Shown: positions 9,334-19,174, counted from the first letter of the stretch. The stretch: DNA of 64,000 bases from an uncultured Bacteroides sp. (GCA_947074205.1 CAMTOQ010000010.1:1-64000); one strand, 5' to 3'. Numbers and translations are program-made. Notes: a model not told the origin generated them from the sequence alone.

Positions 9334-10005
9334 TTAAATGTAAGTTCTTCCACCAAAAATACGACTTCCTACACGAACCAAAGTACTACCTTCGGCAACT
9401 GCTATTCGGAAGTCATCAGACATACCAATAGACAACTCTTTAAAGGAATCGTCATCCAAAAAGAAATCCTTCTTCACTTGAAGAAAAAAACCATGCAACT
9501 GGTTAAACTCTTTTCTTATTTGCTCTGTATCATCTGTATTGCTTGCCATGCTCATCAAGCCACACAGCTGTATGTTCGACAGATTCTTCCACTCTCCAAC
9601 TTGCAACATTTCTAGACATTCGTCATAGCTAAAGCCAAACTTAGTCTCTTCACTAGCAATATGGAGCTGCAAGAGGCATTTCACAACACGTCCGGCTTTG
9701 GCTGCCGCTTTGTTGATCTCAGCAAGCAATCGGTAAGAGTCTACACCATGAATCAACGCTACATAAGGTACAATATATTTTATCTTATTTGTCTGCAAGT
9801 GACCAATGAAATGCCACTCAATATCCTTAGGTAAGGTCTCATATTTGGCAGTCATCTCTTGCACCTTGCTTTCGCCAAAGATGCGTTGACCTGCTTGATA
9901 AGCTTCTTCTATCGCCTCATTAGGATGGAATTTCGAAACAGCAACAAGCTGAACTCCCTGAGGAAGTTCAGCCCATACTTGTTTTAAATTCTCAGCAATA
10001 CTCAT
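9334..10005 (-). CDS. yggS: YggS/PLPBP-family pyridoxal-phosphate homeostasis protein
   Basis: A single-domain PLP-binding barrel of 223 aa, the normal length for this family. The PLP lysine is Lys25 in AVSKFHP. The family signatures GESKVQE, WHFIGHLQTNK and GLMSMAS follow, and the phosphate-binding region SDDFRIAVAEGSTLVRVGSRIFG closes the protein. Members bind PLP and influence vitamin B6 and amino-acid pools without a known catalytic reaction. It sits 11 bp after the DUF4494 gene and 12 bp before the DHOD-like gene, so the three are probably co-transcribed. Confidence 0.92.
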   Translation of the reverse strand: MSIAENLKQVWAELPQGVQLVAVSKFHPNEAIEEAYQAGQRIFGESKVQEMTAKYETLPKDIEWHFIGHLQTNKIKYIVPYVALIHGVDSYRLLAEINKAAAKAGRVVKCLLQLHIASEETKFGFSYDECLEMLQVGEWKNLSNIQLCGLMSMASNTDDTEQIRKEFNQLHGFFLQVKKDFFLDDDSFKELSIGMSDDFRIAVAEGSTLVRVGSRIFGGRTYI

Positions 10006-10016
10006 AGGGTTGCTAT

Positions 10017-10490
10017 TTATTTTTCGCTAAACTCAGGCTTATCGTTTGGCTCAGCGCTATAAGGGAATACATCCATCAAAGTAGTTTCCGAAACCATACC
10101 AATTTGATAGTCGGCCATAGTGCCCTTCATACCTTCGTCCAACTTCTTGATAGAGTCGCGCAAATCGGCAGCTTGTACAAGAACTTGTGTAGAAGATTTC
10201 TTTTCAGCACCACTCTTTTCATCCAATGTGATGAAGATCAACTTAGCCTTAAACCAACGATCAGCGCTATCTTCGTCACTCATAAAGAGTTCGCTATAGT
10301 TAGCGCGTTTGATATCTGATACTGTAAATTCGCCTGTAATATATGGAGTCATTTCCTCAATAATACGCGCTTCTGCCTCAGTAAAACTTAGTGCATCAAC
10401 CAAATAAGGTTCAGTTACCTTCTTATTCATTCCGTTTTCCATCAACTTCTCGTAACGGATTTTGCACTCAAACCAAGTATGCATTGCCAT
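10017..10490 (-). CDS. DUF4494 domain protein
   Basis: A 157-aa cytoplasmic protein without signal peptide or membrane segment. The opening (MHTWFECKIRYEK), the central SFTEAEARIIEEM block and the charged C-terminus match what I know as DUF4494, a Bacteroidetes family of unknown function. It is the first gene of the operon with yggS and the DHOD-like gene. Met3 is an alternative start two codons in. No catalytic motif is visible. Confidence 0.8.
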   Translation of the reverse strand: MAMHTWFECKIRYEKLMENGMNKKVTEPYLVDALSFTEAEARIIEEMTPYITGEFTVSDIKRANYSELFMSDEDSADRWFKAKLIFITLDEKSGAEKKSSTQVLVQAADLRDSIKKLDEGMKGTMADYQIGMVSETTLMDVFPYSAEPNDKPEFSEK

Positions 10491-10560
10491 AAAAACCTTT
10501 TTTTATTTGTTAATCAATTTATTATCTTTTAGTTGCCCCTAACAAGGTGCAAATACTGTA

Positions 10561-10568
10561 CAAAGATA
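10561..10568 (-). promoter_or_regulatory. -7 element (TATCTTTG) for the DUF4494-yggS-DHOD operon
   Basis: CAAAGATA on the plus strand reads TATCTTTG on the minus strand, a match to TAnnTTTG, 70 bp before the DUF4494 start. The upstream TTG is poorly spaced, so only the -7 element is claimed. Confidence 0.4.
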
Positions 10569-10622
10569 ATTGAAAAATGAAATAACGTAATCAATAAGTC
10601 GTTAATAGTTTGCTATGAGCAG

Positions 10623-12512
10623 CTATTCTCTGACACATCTCACACAGTATCCCGAGAAATCTGAAAAGCTAGCATTATTAAACTCATCTGTATCGCATTT
10701 TAAAAGAATACCCAGATCAAATAGCTCCAAACCATTATTATCCATCTGCCAATATGCAGTGTGCTTGTTGGCAAAACCATAACAGCTAACCTTCTCGTCA
10801 AGAGCTTCGCCAAAGAATCCGCTTGGAACCACACTAAAGCCTGTACTATTGTTAGCATCATAAAAAAGATCTAACCACACTCCGTTTTTCTTTATATATG
10901 ATGAATTCCCTGACACATAACTATTAAGTCTATCCCAATCTCTTTTGGTTGATACTCTCCAACCAATAGGAGCAACATTACCTGTCAATATCGCCGCTTT
11001 ATTATAAAACACAAAAGGATCTACTTTAAAATATCCTGCTGTGGTTTTATCATAATTCTGCGAACTCTTCTTAGTAATGTTTTTTCCCGTTGTATAACGC
11101 GTGGCACGCAAATCATCCCGAAGCCAATAAGAACGTCCAATTTTAACTATGGGATAAGTCACGATCTCACCAACTCGATAGTCCACTAGAACTTCATCTT
11201 CCACAGTAAGCATCAATGCTTCCGAAGGCTTATCGAAAGCCAAGAGCGTATCCTTCGTAAAATACACATCGTTAGCCATACTTCTTTTGCCAGGTATATA
11301 GGTAAAACTATCGGCTAAGTTATCCCAGTTTACCTCTCCGCCGTGGAGGTCTTCTCGAACATTCAGAAGCTGCCAAACAACTCCCCTATCTCTACTCAAC
11401 AAACCCTCTCTAGCTAGATAAATAACAACAGCCTCCTGATTTAATTGTTCATTTTTCAGAAGCTCTTTACATATCTCCGCCACTTTTACTCCTTTAGAAA
11501 AGACAGTAAAAACATTGCTTTTAGAGAAATTGAGTTCATTAATTGAGATGTAATCTTTCTCTACCCTATCTACAGTAACCACATCCGAACTTCCCCCTTC
11601 AATCCAATCATTAATAGAGACTTGTATAGTAGATATTCCCTGTTTGGGATCATAAGAAAGTGTCAAGATATTAGTCTTACCATTCTCCAAAGTATATTCA
11701 TCTGCTAATCTGCATTCATACGATCTTTCCCCAACCACCAATAAAGCGATCGCTGTTTGAGCCGGTATAGTCTGAGGTATCGCCACACAAGCTTTACCTT
11801 GCAAACGACTTCCATCAATAGACCATTGACCATAAGGAGTAATTGAAGAGCGAGAAGTATAATCAGAAAATTGGGCAGTATTAAAATGATATTGAGCTGT
11901 TGTAAAAGTATTCAACACAAACACCTGTGGTTTCAACTCAAGAAGATCTGCAATATCTGCACTCGTGGGACACTTTATCTGTATAGAAAGTTGCGATAAC
12001 TGATGTACATAAGAGAGTGAAATGCTTTTATAAGTTGAGGAAATATTACTGGCACGCGCCACCATAAAATCAGAAGAGTTATAATCGCGTAGACTACTTT
12101 GGTCTAGCTTCACTTCTACCTGCATCTGTTCTTCGCCATCTTTTATACCTACTTCAGAGTAGGGATAATAACCAATAAGCGTGGTTTTTACATTTCCCGA
12201 CGGGAAGTACAACTGATCTAAAGATTGAAAACCCGTTACATCACTTTTGAAGTAGGCATTGGATATATATCGACTTTTATCTAGAGTATTATCTCCTAAT
12301 AATACATAAAGTCCAAACCCCGATTCATCATCATCACTATAGATCTGTTGATGTAAGTTAGAAGCTGTGACAGTTATTGGAGTTGTACCCGGTGCACTAT
12401 TATCACTTGCAGATTCTTCATCAGCAAGTGTATTAATACAAGAAATCATACTACTCCACAATAGAGGGAGTAGTATGATAACATTTATAACCAACTTTAA
12501 TCTCGTACGCAT
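10623..12512 (-). CDS. Fimbrillin-like lipoprotein with C-terminal FISUMP domain (second of pair)
   Basis: Surface lipoprotein of 629 aa. A hydrophobic N-terminus ends at Cys25 in SMISC, a good lipobox. Residues of about 40-310 look like the fimbrillin/Mfa family N-terminal region (YYPY motif, KLDQSS and repeated beta-strands). From about residue 450 the text follows the FISUMP pattern (Fibrobacter succinogenes major paralogous domain): YWLRDDLRA, GWRVSTKRDWDRL, GFFGEA and a closing YCVRCVRE. It overlaps the end of the upstream paralogue by 16 nt, so the two are translationally linked. A role in surface appendages or adhesion is inferred from the family only. Confidence 0.75.
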   Translation of the reverse strand: MRTRLKLVINVIILLPLLWSSMISCINTLADEESASDNSAPGTTPITVTASNLHQQIYSDDDESGFGLYVLLGDNTLDKSRYISNAYFKSDVTGFQSLDQLYFPSGNVKTTLIGYYPYSEVGIKDGEEQMQVEVKLDQSSLRDYNSSDFMVARASNISSTYKSISLSYVHQLSQLSIQIKCPTSADIADLLELKPQVFVLNTFTTAQYHFNTAQFSDYTSRSSITPYGQWSIDGSRLQGKACVAIPQTIPAQTAIALLVVGERSYECRLADEYTLENGKTNILTLSYDPKQGISTIQVSINDWIEGGSSDVVTVDRVEKDYISINELNFSKSNVFTVFSKGVKVAEICKELLKNEQLNQEAVVIYLAREGLLSRDRGVVWQLLNVREDLHGGEVNWDNLADSFTYIPGKRSMANDVYFTKDTLLAFDKPSEALMLTVEDEVLVDYRVGEIVTYPIVKIGRSYWLRDDLRATRYTTGKNITKKSSQNYDKTTAGYFKVDPFVFYNKAAILTGNVAPIGWRVSTKRDWDRLNSYVSGNSSYIKKNGVWLDLFYDANNSTGFSVVPSGFFGEALDEKVSCYGFANKHTAYWQMDNNGLELFDLGILLKCDTDEFNNASFSDFSGYCVRCVRE

Positions 12513-14365
12513 CTTATAGAATAGGCTGAATAATCAGTATATTTCACTCCTTTATGGGCGTCTTGTAAACAAGTGATGTTAATTCCTAAGTCTTCTGTAG
12601 TCAAGTAATCACCTTTACCCCATTGCCAGAAGCTCGCAGATTGATCTACACCTAATAACATAGTAGGAGAATTGGTATTATAGAAGAAACCTATTGGCAT
12701 ACACCCAAATCCTGATAAGTTATTACCTGCTGATACATTCTCAACAGTCGTCCAACCCGGTGATTTAAGGAAAGATGTTTCATCTCTCAAATAAGAGAAT
12801 AGAGCATCCCATTGTTTTTTATTGGGTATTGACCACCCTGCTGGAGCCATCTTCAACGTGTTCATCGCTGCAAAGTTATAATAGTAGTTCCCGCGACTAA
12901 CAATTAAGCCTGCGGCTGCTGTAGTCAATTCAGAAGAATTATCTGAGATTGCACTACCATCATTATAAGCAGTAGCGCGAAGCTCTTCACGCATCCAATA
13001 CTGTGCACCAATCTTTACAACTCCATAACGGTCGGTTTTAGTCCCACGATTATCAAGTAGGAGGTATTTTGCAGCATAAATCGATGGAGAATCGTCATTT
13101 GGATTATCAATTAGTTCTCCTTGCGCATCAAGAGTAATAATAGTTATAGCAGGCTTATCACCAGCAACATAACTAAAAGTATTATTGTCATTCCATGTAA
13201 CTTTACCTCCATGAATATCGGATGTTTCGTTTAGTAGCTGAAGCACAGTACCAACACCTGGCGTTGCTGCAGGATAATAAACCAAAGCTGCTGATGCTAC
13301 CGATTCATTAAGAAGATATTCTTTGCATATATTTCCCATCAATTGACTAGCACTATTGAAGATTTGAATAACCGAAGTTTCAGAAAAAGTTAATGTTGAA
13401 ATAGGAAGAGTAGTTTTTGATGCATTGTCCTCTACAAGAGTAGATTCATGCTCATTCAAATCTTCATCCCAGCCTTTAATGGTAGGGATTATACTCCCAA
13501 CACCAATAGAAGGATCATAAGTTAGTTTAAGCACATAGTTTATCCCACTTTCAAGTTTGATACTCGTTGGAAAACTATTTGTAAATGTTCTCCCTCCAAC
13601 TTGTAAGATAATTCTTAAATTGGATTGAGATTGAGGAATCACTATCGCCTTTTTCCCGGTTAAAACAGTCTTATCTTGGTTTAATTGCCATGTTCCATAA
13701 GGTAATATCACATTTGATGATGCAAAAGAAGCAAACAGATTAGTCTCGACGTTATAAGATGCTTCACCATAAACGTTGTCTAATTTCACTACCAAGGAGC
13801 TCAAGATTTCATCAACCTGGCTCTTCGCAGGAACTTCCACTACAATATCTATTTTAGATAACAAATGACGGAAATCTAATTGAACAGGAGCAATGGAGGG
13901 CTTCACACCACTAATAGCAGCCAGCAAAAAATCTGATTCAGCAAAACCGATAGCCGTAGATTGATCCGACTGAGCATGGAGCTTTATTACGCCAGATGAC
14001 TCAGCCGAAGCCTCTTGTTGATAGGGGTAATAGGCTATGAAGTCACAAAGAGTATAATCATCCGGATAATAGAGTTGTTCGGATGATGTTAACATCCCGC
14101 TTGAATAGGTAAACATTTCATTATCTAGATACCTCTCACCCGATAATTTCTGAGGCTGTTTCATTAAAAACAATCCAACCTTATCGCCCTCATCGAATGA
14201 GTCCCCACTCATGCGCGTTTTAGAGTTAAGCTGTGCAAAGTTACTTGATAACGTAATAGGAATTCTCTCTACTTGCTGATCATTAAAATCAGAATTAGCA
14301 TCTAGTGAATTAACACAAGAAGATACTACCACACCTAATAGTGTGATTAATGCCGTAATTCTCAT
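12497..14365 (-). CDS. Fimbrillin-like lipoprotein with C-terminal FISUMP domain (first of pair)
   Basis: Paralogue (622 aa) of the downstream gene with the same layout. The short signal ends at Cys17 in VVSSC. The fimbrillin-like N-terminal part includes YYPYQQE and FRHLLSKIDI. The FISUMP-like C-terminus reads YWMREELRATAY, GWSIPNKKQWDAL, GFGCMPIGFF, FWQWG and YSIRCVRD. Its last 16 nt overlap the next start codon. The pair probably arose by tandem duplication and then diverged strongly. No FimA/Mfa chaperone or anchor gene is adjacent, so assembly into a true fimbria is uncertain. Confidence 0.75.
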   Translation of the reverse strand: MRITALITLLGVVVSSCVNSLDANSDFNDQQVERIPITLSSNFAQLNSKTRMSGDSFDEGDKVGLFLMKQPQKLSGERYLDNEMFTYSSGMLTSSEQLYYPDDYTLCDFIAYYPYQQEASAESSGVIKLHAQSDQSTAIGFAESDFLLAAISGVKPSIAPVQLDFRHLLSKIDIVVEVPAKSQVDEILSSLVVKLDNVYGEASYNVETNLFASFASSNVILPYGTWQLNQDKTVLTGKKAIVIPQSQSNLRIILQVGGRTFTNSFPTSIKLESGINYVLKLTYDPSIGVGSIIPTIKGWDEDLNEHESTLVEDNASKTTLPISTLTFSETSVIQIFNSASQLMGNICKEYLLNESVASAALVYYPAATPGVGTVLQLLNETSDIHGGKVTWNDNNTFSYVAGDKPAITIITLDAQGELIDNPNDDSPSIYAAKYLLLDNRGTKTDRYGVVKIGAQYWMREELRATAYNDGSAISDNSSELTTAAAGLIVSRGNYYYNFAAMNTLKMAPAGWSIPNKKQWDALFSYLRDETSFLKSPGWTTVENVSAGNNLSGFGCMPIGFFYNTNSPTMLLGVDQSASFWQWGKGDYLTTEDLGINITCLQDAHKGVKYTDYSAYSIRCVRD

Positions 14366-14404
14366 CGAGTTTTTTAGATTTAGTTTGTATTAAAAAATTG
14401 GCTG

Positions 14405-14412
14405 CAAATATA
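14405..14412 (-). promoter_or_regulatory. -7 element (TATATTTG) for the fimbrillin pair
   Basis: A match to TAnnTTTG on the minus strand, 40 bp upstream of the first fimbrillin start. A canonical TTTG is not seen at the expected spacing. Confidence 0.4.
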
Positions 14413-14647
14413 TATTTTATTCTTACATATTGTGTAAATTATATAAAATTATTTTATCCAAAATAGCCAACAAAGTTCAATAATGAAACAACATGCTGGT
14501 GGGTAGGAACTTATACCGCCTTAGATAATAAATATAAAATATTAATACTCTGACATTTACAATCAAACACTTAACATATGATAAGAAAATACCATAACAT
14601 CTGCCTAACACAGCAATTCTGTGTCAAATAGGAAAACAAAGAGTAGC

Positions 14648-14688
14648 AAAAAAAATAGCCCAGACAGATTTTATTTCTGTCCAGGCTA
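14648..14688 (-). terminator. Rho-independent terminator of the glmS-purF-carA-carB operon
   Basis: On the minus strand an 11-bp stem (AGCCTGGACAG with CTGTCTGGGCT, small internal mismatch) around an AT loop is followed by an eight-T tract. It lies about 50 bp after the carB stop. Confidence 0.8.
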
Positions 14689-14740
14689 TAAGATTATGAC
14701 CTAATAGGTTTATCGCAGAGCGACCCTACGATAAAAAAGG

Positions 14741-17700
14741 TTATTTATACTCTTCCCAACTTTTGATGGCAATATCATCAATACTCATTGTGCAGAATGA
14801 GTTGATAAATGCACTTGCTAGACGAGCATTAGTAATCAGAGGTATATTCAAGTCAATAGCAGCACGGCGGATTTTGTAACCGTTGTTTAACTCACCTGCA
14901 GTAAGATTCTTAGGTATATTCACCACCATATCAATCTCTTTATTGTGCAACATGTCTAGAGCCTGAGGATATTTACCTTCATCGCTTGGCCAATACACTA
15001 ATGTATTTTCGATACCATTCTCTAATAGAGTACGGTGAGTACCACCAGTAGCAAACAGCTTATAGCCTTTGCTTACTAACATACGAGCAGCATCCATCAT
15101 ATCGGCCTTTTGCTTCATTGTACCAGTAGAAAGCAGAATATTCTTTTGTGGAATACGGTAGCCTACCGAAAGCATTGCCTTAAGTACAGCACACGACGTA
15201 TCTGAACCAATACAACCCACTTCGCCAGTAGAAGCCATATCTACACCCAATACAGGGTCGGCTTTCTGCAAACGGTTAAATGAGAATTGAGAAGCCTTGA
15301 TACCTACGTAGTCAAGTTCAAAGAGATTCTTTGATGGTTTCTCAACGGGCAAGCCAAGCATTACCTTAGTTGCTAGTTCAATGAAGTTTATCTTAAGTAC
15401 CTTGCTCACAAATGGGAACGAACGGCTGGCACGAAGATTACATTCAATTACCTTTATATCGTTGTCCTTAGCCAAATACTGGATATTGAATGGGCCAGAG
15501 ATATTCAAAGCTTTGGCAATCTCGCGGCTGATACGCTTGATACGACGCACAGTCTCAACATATAACTTCTGTGGAGGAAACTGGATTGTAGCATCACCCG
15601 AATGTACACCGGCAAATTCGATATGCTCGCTGATGGCATAAGCAATGATTTCACCGTTTTGTGCAACTGCATCCATTTCAACCTCTTTAGCGTGTTCGAT
15701 AAACTGGCTTACTACTACCGGATGTTTCTTCGAAATGTTAGCAGCTAGCTTAAGGAAGCGTTCCAACTCTTCGCTGTTCGAACATACGTTCATGGCAGCA
15801 CCACTAAGTACGTATGATGGGCGAACCAACACTGGGAAACCTACCTCAGCAACGAACTCATTGATATCATCCATAGAAGTCAACTCTCTCCAACGTGGTT
15901 GATCCACACCAATACGGTCGAGCATCGCCGAGAACTTTTCACGGTCTTCTGCATTGTCGATGCTTTTGGCTGATGTACCCAATATGTTTACATCTTGTGC
16001 ATCTAGGCGCAAAGCTAGGTTATTAGGAATCTGTCCACCAGTAGATACGATTACACCATGTGGGTTTTCTAGTTCTAGAATATCCATCACACGCTCAAAA
16101 GTGAGTTCGTCAAAATAAAGACGATCACACATATCATAGTCAGTCGAAACAGTTTCAGGGTTGTAATTGATCATTACGCTACGATAGCCTTCTTTGCGGA
16201 TAGTTTCTAAAGCCTGAACGCCACACCAGTCAAACTCTACCGATGAACCAATACGATAAGCTCCTGAACCGAGTACAACGATAGACTTATGGTCGCCTGT
16301 GTAGTTAACATCGTTGGCAATGCCGCTATATGTCAAATACAAGTAGTTAGTTTGCGCAGGATATTCTGCAGCCAAGGTATCAATCTGTTTAACCACAGGA
16401 ACTACACCTACCTGCTTACGATAGTTGCGAACTGCCAAGATACCATCTTCCATTTCTCCTTCATAAGAGATAGCACGAGCTACCTGGAAGTCTGAGAAAC
16501 CTTGCACCTTAGCTTTGCGAAGCAATTCAACAGGCAAGTCATTTAGCTGCTTGTGGTTATTTCCCCAGCTATTAAGCTCGCTCGAAGTCTTCATGATATT
16601 ATCCAACTTCTGAAGGAACCATTTATCAATCTTAGTTAAGTCGTGAATCTGGTCGATAGTATAGCCAGCACGCATAGCTTTTGAAATAACAAAGATACGC
16701 TTATCCGTAGGTTCACGAAGAGCCTTATCAATATCCTCAATTACTAGCTCTTTGTTTTCTACAAAACCGTGCATACCTTGACCAATCATACGAAGACCCT
16801 TCTGGATAGCTTCCTCGAAAGTACGTCCGATAGCCATAACTTCCCCTACTGACTTCATAGATGAGCCAAGCTCTTTGTCTACACCTTGGAATTTACCCAA
16901 GTCCCAACGTGGAATCTTACAAACCACGTAGTCGAGTGCAGGTTCGAAGAATGCACTTGTCGTTTTAGTTACCGAGTTCTTTAGATCGAACAGACCATAA
17001 CCAAGACCAAGCTTAGCAGCAACGAAAGCCAATGGATAACCTGTTGCCTTAGATGCAAGAGCTGAAGAACGGCTCAAACGAGCATTTACCTCAATTACAC
17101 GATAGTCTTCCGACTCTGGGTCGAAAGCATATTGCACATTACACTCGCCCACTATACCGATATGGCGAATGATACGGATAGCTAGTTCACGAAGCTTATG
17201 ATACTCACTATTAGTCAATGTTTGCGAAGGAGCAATAACGATAGACTCTCCGGTATGAATACCAAGTGGGTCAAAGTTCTCCATATTACAAACAGTAATA
17301 CAGTTATCAAAACGGTCGCGCACTACCTCGTACTCTACCTCTTTCCAACCACGAAGCGACTTCTCTACCAAAACTTGAGGCGAGAAGGAAAATGCTTTCT
17401 CTACCAGTACGTTTAGTTGTTCTTCGTTGTCACAGAAGCCAGAGCCAAGACCACCAAGGGCATAAGCTGCACGAACAATGACAGGGTATCCCAATCTTGC
17501 AGCAGCTTCGCGAGCATCAGCAGCATTCTCTACGGCTTCACTCTTGATTGTCTTTACATCGATCTCGTTCAACTTCTCTACGAAAAGCTCACGGTCTTCA
17601 GTGTCGATAATAGCTTGCACTGGTGTACCCAATACTTTTACATTATATTTTTCTAGGATACCAGCTTTATAGAGTTCCACACCACAGTTAAGTGCTGTTT

Positions 17701-17974
17701 GACCACCAAATGCCAACATGATACCCTCTGGTTTTTCTTTTTGAATAACCTTCTCAACAAAATAAGGCGTTACTGGTAAGAAATAGATCTGATCGGCTAC
17801 CCCTTCGCTAGTTTGTACTGTAGCAATATTGGGGTTAATCAAAATCGTTTCAATTCCCTCTTCTTTCAAAGCCTTTAGAGCCTGCGAACCGGAATAGTCG
17901 AACTCGCCGGCTTCACCAATTTTTAGAGCACCCGAACCCAGGAGCAATACTTTCTTTATATTATCTTCTTTCAT
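14741..17974 (-). CDS. carB: Carbamoyl-phosphate synthase large subunit
   Basis: Makes carbamoyl phosphate from bicarbonate, two ATP and ammonia supplied by CarA, for pyrimidine and arginine synthesis. The 1077-aa length is typical. Both ATP-grasp halves are present: the first opens with LLGSGALKIGEAGEFDYSG and the second with VLGSGAYRIGSSVEFDW. The C-terminal MGS-type allosteric domain begins near residue 940 (LLSTGTMKQKADM, FATGGTH). It starts 9 bp after carA on the same strand, so the two are co-expressed. Nothing looks broken. Confidence 0.98.
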   Translation of the reverse strand: MKEDNIKKVLLLGSGALKIGEAGEFDYSGSQALKALKEEGIETILINPNIATVQTSEGVADQIYFLPVTPYFVEKVIQKEKPEGIMLAFGGQTALNCGVELYKAGILEKYNVKVLGTPVQAIIDTEDRELFVEKLNEIDVKTIKSEAVENAADAREAAARLGYPVIVRAAYALGGLGSGFCDNEEQLNVLVEKAFSFSPQVLVEKSLRGWKEVEYEVVRDRFDNCITVCNMENFDPLGIHTGESIVIAPSQTLTNSEYHKLRELAIRIIRHIGIVGECNVQYAFDPESEDYRVIEVNARLSRSSALASKATGYPLAFVAAKLGLGYGLFDLKNSVTKTTSAFFEPALDYVVCKIPRWDLGKFQGVDKELGSSMKSVGEVMAIGRTFEEAIQKGLRMIGQGMHGFVENKELVIEDIDKALREPTDKRIFVISKAMRAGYTIDQIHDLTKIDKWFLQKLDNIMKTSSELNSWGNNHKQLNDLPVELLRKAKVQGFSDFQVARAISYEGEMEDGILAVRNYRKQVGVVPVVKQIDTLAAEYPAQTNYLYLTYSGIANDVNYTGDHKSIVVLGSGAYRIGSSVEFDWCGVQALETIRKEGYRSVMINYNPETVSTDYDMCDRLYFDELTFERVMDILELENPHGVIVSTGGQIPNNLALRLDAQDVNILGTSAKSIDNAEDREKFSAMLDRIGVDQPRWRELTSMDDINEFVAEVGFPVLVRPSYVLSGAAMNVCSNSEELERFLKLAANISKKHPVVVSQFIEHAKEVEMDAVAQNGEIIAYAISEHIEFAGVHSGDATIQFPPQKLYVETVRRIKRISREIAKALNISGPFNIQYLAKDNDIKVIECNLRASRSFPFVSKVLKINFIELATKVMLGLPVEKPSKNLFELDYVGIKASQFSFNRLQKADPVLGVDMASTGEVGCIGSDTSCAVLKAMLSVGYRIPQKNILLSTGTMKQKADMMDAARMLVSKGYKLFATGGTHRTLLENGIENTLVYWPSDEGKYPQALDMLHNKEIDMVVNIPKNLTAGELNNGYKIRRAAIDLNIPLITNARLASAFINSFCTMSIDDIAIKSWEEYK

Positions 17975-17983
17975 TATCGTCGG

Positions 17984-19063
17984 TTATTTAAGCAGATTTA
18001 CAAACTCGTCAAACAAGAATTCAGTATCAGTAGGTCCACTTGCAGCTTCGGGATGAAACTGAGCAGAGAACCAAGGATTGCGTTTGTGCTTGATACCTTC
18101 GTTCGATCCATCATTCATATTGATAAATAATGGTTCCCAATCATTGCCTAAAGTATTGTTATCAACAGCGTAACCATGGTTTTGTGAAGTCACGAAACAA
18201 CGGTTTGTTCCTACCATACGAACTGGCTGGTTGTGACTGCGGTGACCATACTTCAACTTATAGATTGTAGCTCCACCTGCCTTAGATAGAAGTTGGTTAC
18301 CCATACAGATACCAAAGATAGGAAGCTTCTCGTTGCTCATCGCTTTACGGATATTTTGCACGGCTGCATCACAAGTATCTGGGTCACCAGGACCATTCGA
18401 GATAAATAAACCATCAAATTCTAGGTGATTGAAGTCATAATCCCAAGGCACACGGATCACCTCTACATCGCGTTTTAGAAGACAGCGGATGATATTACTC
18501 TTAACACCACAATCTACTAGAACGACCTTCTTTTTGTCGACTCCTTCATTATATCTGATGACCTCTTTGCAACTCACCTTATCTACATAGTTCGTTCCGG
18601 CATAAGCAGCTTCGGGAATATTTGTAGGCTCATCATCGAAAACGATCTTGCCCATCATCACCCCATGCTCACGCAAAACTTTTGTCAACTGGCGTGTATC
18701 AATACCAGTGATTCCTGGAACTTCTTCCCTCTTCAACCACTCCGCCAAGCTTTCTACAGCATTCCAATGGCTATATTCTTCAGAGTAGTCGCTGACAATG
18801 ATAGCATCTGCATGAATCTTGTCGCTTTCCATAAAAGTAGGTAGTCCATTTGAATCAAATGTAAAAGGGGGAACACCATAGTTACCAACCAAAGGGTAAG
18901 TAAGTGTCATCAACTGTCCAGCGTACGAGGGGTCAGTTAAACTTTCCGGATAACCAGTCATAGCTGTATTGAATACAACCTCACCTGCCACAGGCTTCTC
19001 GTAGCCAAACGACTTGCCGTGGAAGCGGCTCCCGTCGTCAAGGATTAAAGTTACATTTCTCAT
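17984..19063 (-). CDS. carA: Carbamoyl-phosphate synthase small (glutaminase) subunit
   Basis: A 359-aa class I glutamine amidotransferase subunit that feeds ammonia to CarB. The N-terminal CarA-specific domain opens LILDDGSRFHGKSFG and is followed by the GATase domain. The catalytic triad is Cys253 (GICMGNQ), His337 and Glu339 (QFHPEA). It lies directly upstream of carB. A 111-bp spacer carrying a long inverted repeat separates it from the purF-like gene. Confidence 0.98.
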   Translation of the reverse strand: MRNVTLILDDGSRFHGKSFGYEKPVAGEVVFNTAMTGYPESLTDPSYAGQLMTLTYPLVGNYGVPPFTFDSNGLPTFMESDKIHADAIIVSDYSEEYSHWNAVESLAEWLKREEVPGITGIDTRQLTKVLREHGVMMGKIVFDDEPTNIPEAAYAGTNYVDKVSCKEVIRYNEGVDKKKVVLVDCGVKSNIIRCLLKRDVEVIRVPWDYDFNHLEFDGLFISNGPGDPDTCDAAVQNIRKAMSNEKLPIFGICMGNQLLSKAGGATIYKLKYGHRSHNQPVRMVGTNRCFVTSQNHGYAVDNNTLGNDWEPLFINMNDGSNEGIKHKRNPWFSAQFHPEAASGPTDTEFLFDEFVNLLK

Positions 19064-19083
19064 CGATATATATTAATATGCTA

Positions 19084-19160
19084 ATGTGTCAATATGCCAA
19101 TATATCCAAATGACTACTTAAAAGCGGTCGACGTTGAGGATATATAGCATATTGACACAT
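19084..19160. repeat. Long inverted repeat between the purF-like gene and carA
   Basis: The left arm 19084-19107 (ATGTGTCAATATGC then CAATATATCC) is complementary to the right arm 19138-19160 over about 23 bp, with one small bulge. The loop is 30 bases. The left arm is also part of an imperfect 16-bp tandem repeat starting AATATGC at 19075 and 19091. It lies within the four-gene minus-strand operon, where it would form a strong RNA hairpin. It lacks a T tract, so it looks like an intercistronic stability or attenuation element, or a dispersed repeat, rather than a simple terminator. Confidence 0.75.
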
Positions 19161-19174
19161 AATATAGAATAAAA

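Larger units (their letters stand above)
14366..14740. other. Intergenic region between fimbrillin pair and carB
   Basis: This 375-bp stretch has no credible ORF. It holds a -7-like element for the fimbrillin pair (TATATTTG on the minus strand, plus-strand bases 14405-14412), AT-rich sequence, and the carB terminator at 14648-14688. I see nothing else that can be interpreted. Confidence 0.5.

Noticed and set aside
9286..9615. 109-codon plus-strand ORF over the yggS/DHOD-like junction
   Set aside because: It lies opposite the conserved YggS and DHOD coding text, and no motif is seen.
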